From positions 1-6,184 of the forward strand of contig JACQBO010000003.1 in NCBI GenBank assembly GCA_016194465.1: a stretch of 6,184 bases of DNA. Reading direction: 5' to 3'. The stretch is from Candidatus Kerfeldbacteria bacterium (GTDB lineage Bacteria > Patescibacteriota > Patescibacteriia > SBBC01 > CAIJZX01). The translations under genes and the position numbers were made by a program. Shown here in pieces: positions 4,097 through 6,184 of this stretch (the first letter of the stretch is position 1; every line of letters begins with the position of its first letter). The notes beneath the pieces were generated by a model. The model searched no databases. It worked only from the letters and a program-made list of their open reading frames with translations, and was not told the origin of the DNA.

Positions 4097-6184
4097 ATGC
4101 AACAAACACCTTCGGCTCAAGGGGCCCCTGCCTCGACGGGTGGTTTTGCGTCTCGTCGCGATAGTGATCGGATGTCTGCCCTGCCGCCCAAACCCCGCTA
4201 CCGTCGCCGGCGGATTTTTTGGTTGATCCTGCTCGCCGCCGTGTTGCTGATTGGCATTCCAACCGCTTTTGCCGCTGCGCCGACGATGCCCTGGTACCCG
4301 GTTCAGCGTCTTGGCGAAAACATGACGACCGCTCTGGTGCCGGTCCCGAAAGTGAAGCAAGGTTTGCAGGCCGTGTTTGCCGCTCGCCGGGTCCGTGAAG
4401 CGAAAGTTCTGGCCCAAGGCATGCGCGGCCAGCCGCTAAAAGTGCAAGAACGGGAAGAAAAAATGATCGGCACGCTGCTTGATGATTACAATCGCGCCTT
4501 TCAAGAAATTACTATCAGCTTAGGCCAGCAAGTCGATCGCGGCGACAAACCGCCGACTGGATTGTTCACGACCATTGAAAACGCCTCGACGCACCTATAC
4601 CTACAGCTGGAAGATTTACGGATGATTGCGCCATCCGCCGCGCAGGCCAGTGTCCTCCAAGCCCAGGAAACCGCCCAAGGAAATTTGGCGACCCTGGCCG
4701 ACGCCTTAGATCACCCGCCGGTCTCGAGCGATGACGCCAAAGAGTTGACCAGCCTGGTCGCGGCCGGGTTGCTCTCCAAAGACGATTTGACGAAGCTCAT
4801 TTCCGGCGATCAATCGAACCGGGAATTTCTAGCCAGTCTGCGGACAGCCGTGAAAAATGGCACCTTGCCCTCGAATGCCTTGGCCATGATCGAGTATGGT
4901 CAAGTCGCGCATTACGCTTCGGGCAGCATCGCGCGGTTCCGCGCTGAAGTGGACTTTGACGAGATGCGCAAAATCGCCTTGCTCATCAAAGCCCTCACCC
5001 CGACCGGCGCCGAGAAAAAATCCATTGAAGCGGCGTTAGCAAAGTATGTTCCCGGTCAACCCGTTGCGGTCGGCGATCAAGGTCAATTTCTCCGTCCGAT
5101 TCTCCTGGGATTCTCTTTGGCGCCACGACTGCCTGCCGATCTGACCCACCTTGATCCTGTTTCCTTCGAACCAGGCCGGAAGTTATTTTACGAAACCTGG
5201 AAACCATTAACGACCTCGAAAGCAACCGACGCTAAGACGTTGTACAGTCAAGCACTATCTTTGGTCGACCAAAACGTCGCCCGGAATACCGATCTGCTCG
5301 AACAGATCGAGTTTGAAGTCTTGAACGCGCTGCGTCACGACGTCGTCTATGCCGCTTTGCCGCCGGGCTGGACGCAGGAACAGGTGATCAAAATCCAACC
5401 GGCGTTCAAGCAACTCATTACTGATGCCCGAACTGCTGAGACATTGCAAAAACAAACTGCGGCAACCACGACGAGTTTGATAGGCATGACCGCCCCGCTA
5501 GCGGTAACATTGTCCAACAAACAAGTCGAAGCGCTTCGGCAGGAAACGAAGAGCGCGATGGCCGACATGAAGAAGCAACTGACCGCCTTGAGTATGGGCG
5601 TGGCTGTACCAAATGACACCGTCACCACCATCAACAAAAAACTCGACGATTTGAATACCCATGTTGATCAATCATTGCAAGGCATGACGACATCGGCCGC
5701 CCCAGCGACGCTCACCCAAGAAGTCGCCGAACTTCGCGCCAGCTTGAAGCAGGCTTTGGATGCGGCACACACGGCCATGAGTGATGTCCAGCAACAAGTC
5801 GCGACCAACGTAGGGATTAGCGGAGCATTGAAACAGGCGCTGACTGACTTGTCGACGGCGCACGACCAAACCAGGACTGAGCTGTCCCGGCACGTCACGG
5901 CCTTAACCCAAGCCAGCGGCGCGACGGCAAAAATGCAACAGACGGTGACAGATATTATGGCCGATTCCGGAAAAAACGTAGCCGCCTTGTCTTCGCAAAT
6001 CACCGATGCCTTAAAATCGCAAGCGACCTTGAAAGCGTCTTTAAGCCAATCGATCCAAGACCAGGCTGATCATGCGGCCGAACTGAAAGCGCAGTTAGAA
6101 CTATCTGATGCGGCCCGCCAAGCCCTGAAAGACGAAGTCGTAAGTACCATCAGCACCGTCAAAACTGCTCAAGATGCCGTTGTC
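4097..6184 (+). CDS. Large anchored DUF5667-like protein with a long helical tail (partial, runs off the right edge)
   Basis: The frame is open from ATG 4097 to the window end: 696 codons, no stop. Residues 1-40 are a Pro/Ser-rich, then Arg-rich cytoplasmic tail (RYRRRR). Residues 41-60 form a hydrophobic segment ending TAFAAAP, which could be a membrane anchor or a signal peptide with an AxA cleavage site. Residues 64-150 (MPWYPVQRLGENM, then AARRVREAKVLAQG) resemble DUF5667, an exported helical domain I associate with Patescibacteria. Residues 150-440 are a helical middle region I do not recognise. From about 440 onward the protein is Ala/Gln/Thr/Ser-rich, poor in Pro and rich in heptad-like Leu/Val, and is probably an extended coiled coil. 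I found no cysteine in the translated part, as is common for extracytoplasmic proteins. Likely role: a structural or adhesive envelope protein. The start follows a promoter with a leader of about 20 nt and no Shine-Dalgarno sequence. Confidence 0.85.
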   Translation, partial: MQQTPSAQGAPASTGGFASRRDSDRMSALPPKPRYRRRRIFWLILLAAVLLIGIPTAFAAAPTMPWYPVQRLGENMTTALVPVPKVKQGLQAVFAARRVREAKVLAQGMRGQPLKVQEREEKMIGTLLDDYNRAFQEITISLGQQVDRGDKPPTGLFTTIENASTHLYLQLEDLRMIAPSAAQASVLQAQETAQGNLATLADALDHPPVSSDDAKELTSLVAAGLLSKDDLTKLISGDQSNREFLASLRTAVKNGTLPSNALAMIEYGQVAHYASGSIARFRAEVDFDEMRKIALLIKALTPTGAEKKSIEAALAKYVPGQPVAVGDQGQFLRPILLGFSLAPRLPADLTHLDPVSFEPGRKLFYETWKPLTTSKATDAKTLYSQALSLVDQNVARNTDLLEQIEFEVLNALRHDVVYAALPPGWTQEQVIKIQPAFKQLITDARTAETLQKQTAATTTSLIGMTAPLAVTLSNKQVEALRQETKSAMADMKKQLTALSMGVAVPNDTVTTINKKLDDLNTHVDQSLQGMTTSAAPATLTQEVAELRASLKQALDAAHTAMSDVQQQVATNVGISGALKQALTDLSTAHDQTRTELSRHVTALTQASGATAKMQQTVTDIMADSGKNVAALSSQITDALKSQATLKASLSQSIQDQADHAAELKAQLELSDAARQALKDEVVSTISTVKTAQDAVV

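Noticed and set aside
3936..4262. Minus-strand reading frame extending the VOC gene upstream to 4262 (243 residues)
   Set aside because: The part beyond 4037 is antisense to the start of the large gene at 4097 and translates to an Arg/Ser-rich sequence of no family character. VOC proteins start at the 3935 Met.
3932..4417. 161-residue minus-strand reading frame
   Set aside because: It is mostly antisense to the well-supported gene at 4097, has a shadow-like Arg/Gly-rich composition and no recognisable domain.
4995..6003. Several minus-strand reading frames, some Cys/Val/Ser-rich
   Set aside because: They are antisense to the continuous 696-codon plus-strand gene. The hydrophobic Cys-rich look is what Ala/Thr/Gln codons give when read in reverse.

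Overview
The window looks like chromosomal DNA of a small-genome bacterium. My best guess is a member of the Candidate Phyla Radiation (Patescibacteria). This rests on family content recalled from memory: a DUF5678-like protein, a DUF5667-like exported helical protein, a VTK-repeat coiled-coil protein and a single-domain retropepsin. It also rests on compact gene spacing and the near absence of Shine-Dalgarno sequences. Base composition is balanced by eye, and no rRNA, tRNA, CRISPR array or insertion sequence was recognised.

Layout, left to right. 1-88 holds a strong hairpin and a promoter. 89-713 is a two-gene unit: a small DUF5678-like protein followed by a retropepsin-like aspartic protease. 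714-985 holds what may be a decayed TMEM175/DUF1211 gene, then an operator-promoter with a perfect 13-bp inverted repeat. 986-2044 is a two-gene operon: a MerR-type helix-turn-helix fused to a GHKL (histidine-kinase-like) ATPase, then a STAS-like DUF4325 protein. 2045-2190 is intergenic with a possible 26-codon ORF. 2191-2490 encodes a membrane-anchored zinc-ribbon-like protein that lacks one cysteine. 2525-3136 encodes a RibD C-terminal/DHFR-like reductase. 3180-3470 encodes a small protein with three 17-residue repeats. A bidirectional hairpin terminator separates it from a convergent VOC (glyoxalase-fold) gene on the minus strand (3531-3935). Divergent from that, at 4097, starts the largest gene in the window. 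It encodes an N-terminally anchored DUF5667-like protein of at least 696 residues with a long helical tail, and it runs off the right edge.

The most interesting unit is 914-2044. A DNA-binding domain, an ATP-binding domain and a STAS-like partner sit behind a promoter whose -35 box lies inside a large palindrome. This suggests a compact, self-regulated one-operon switch related to partner-switching systems. A second theme is promoter architecture: at four genes the -10 box ends 6-9 nt before the ATG, so the transcripts are probably leaderless. Both are inferences from sequence alone.
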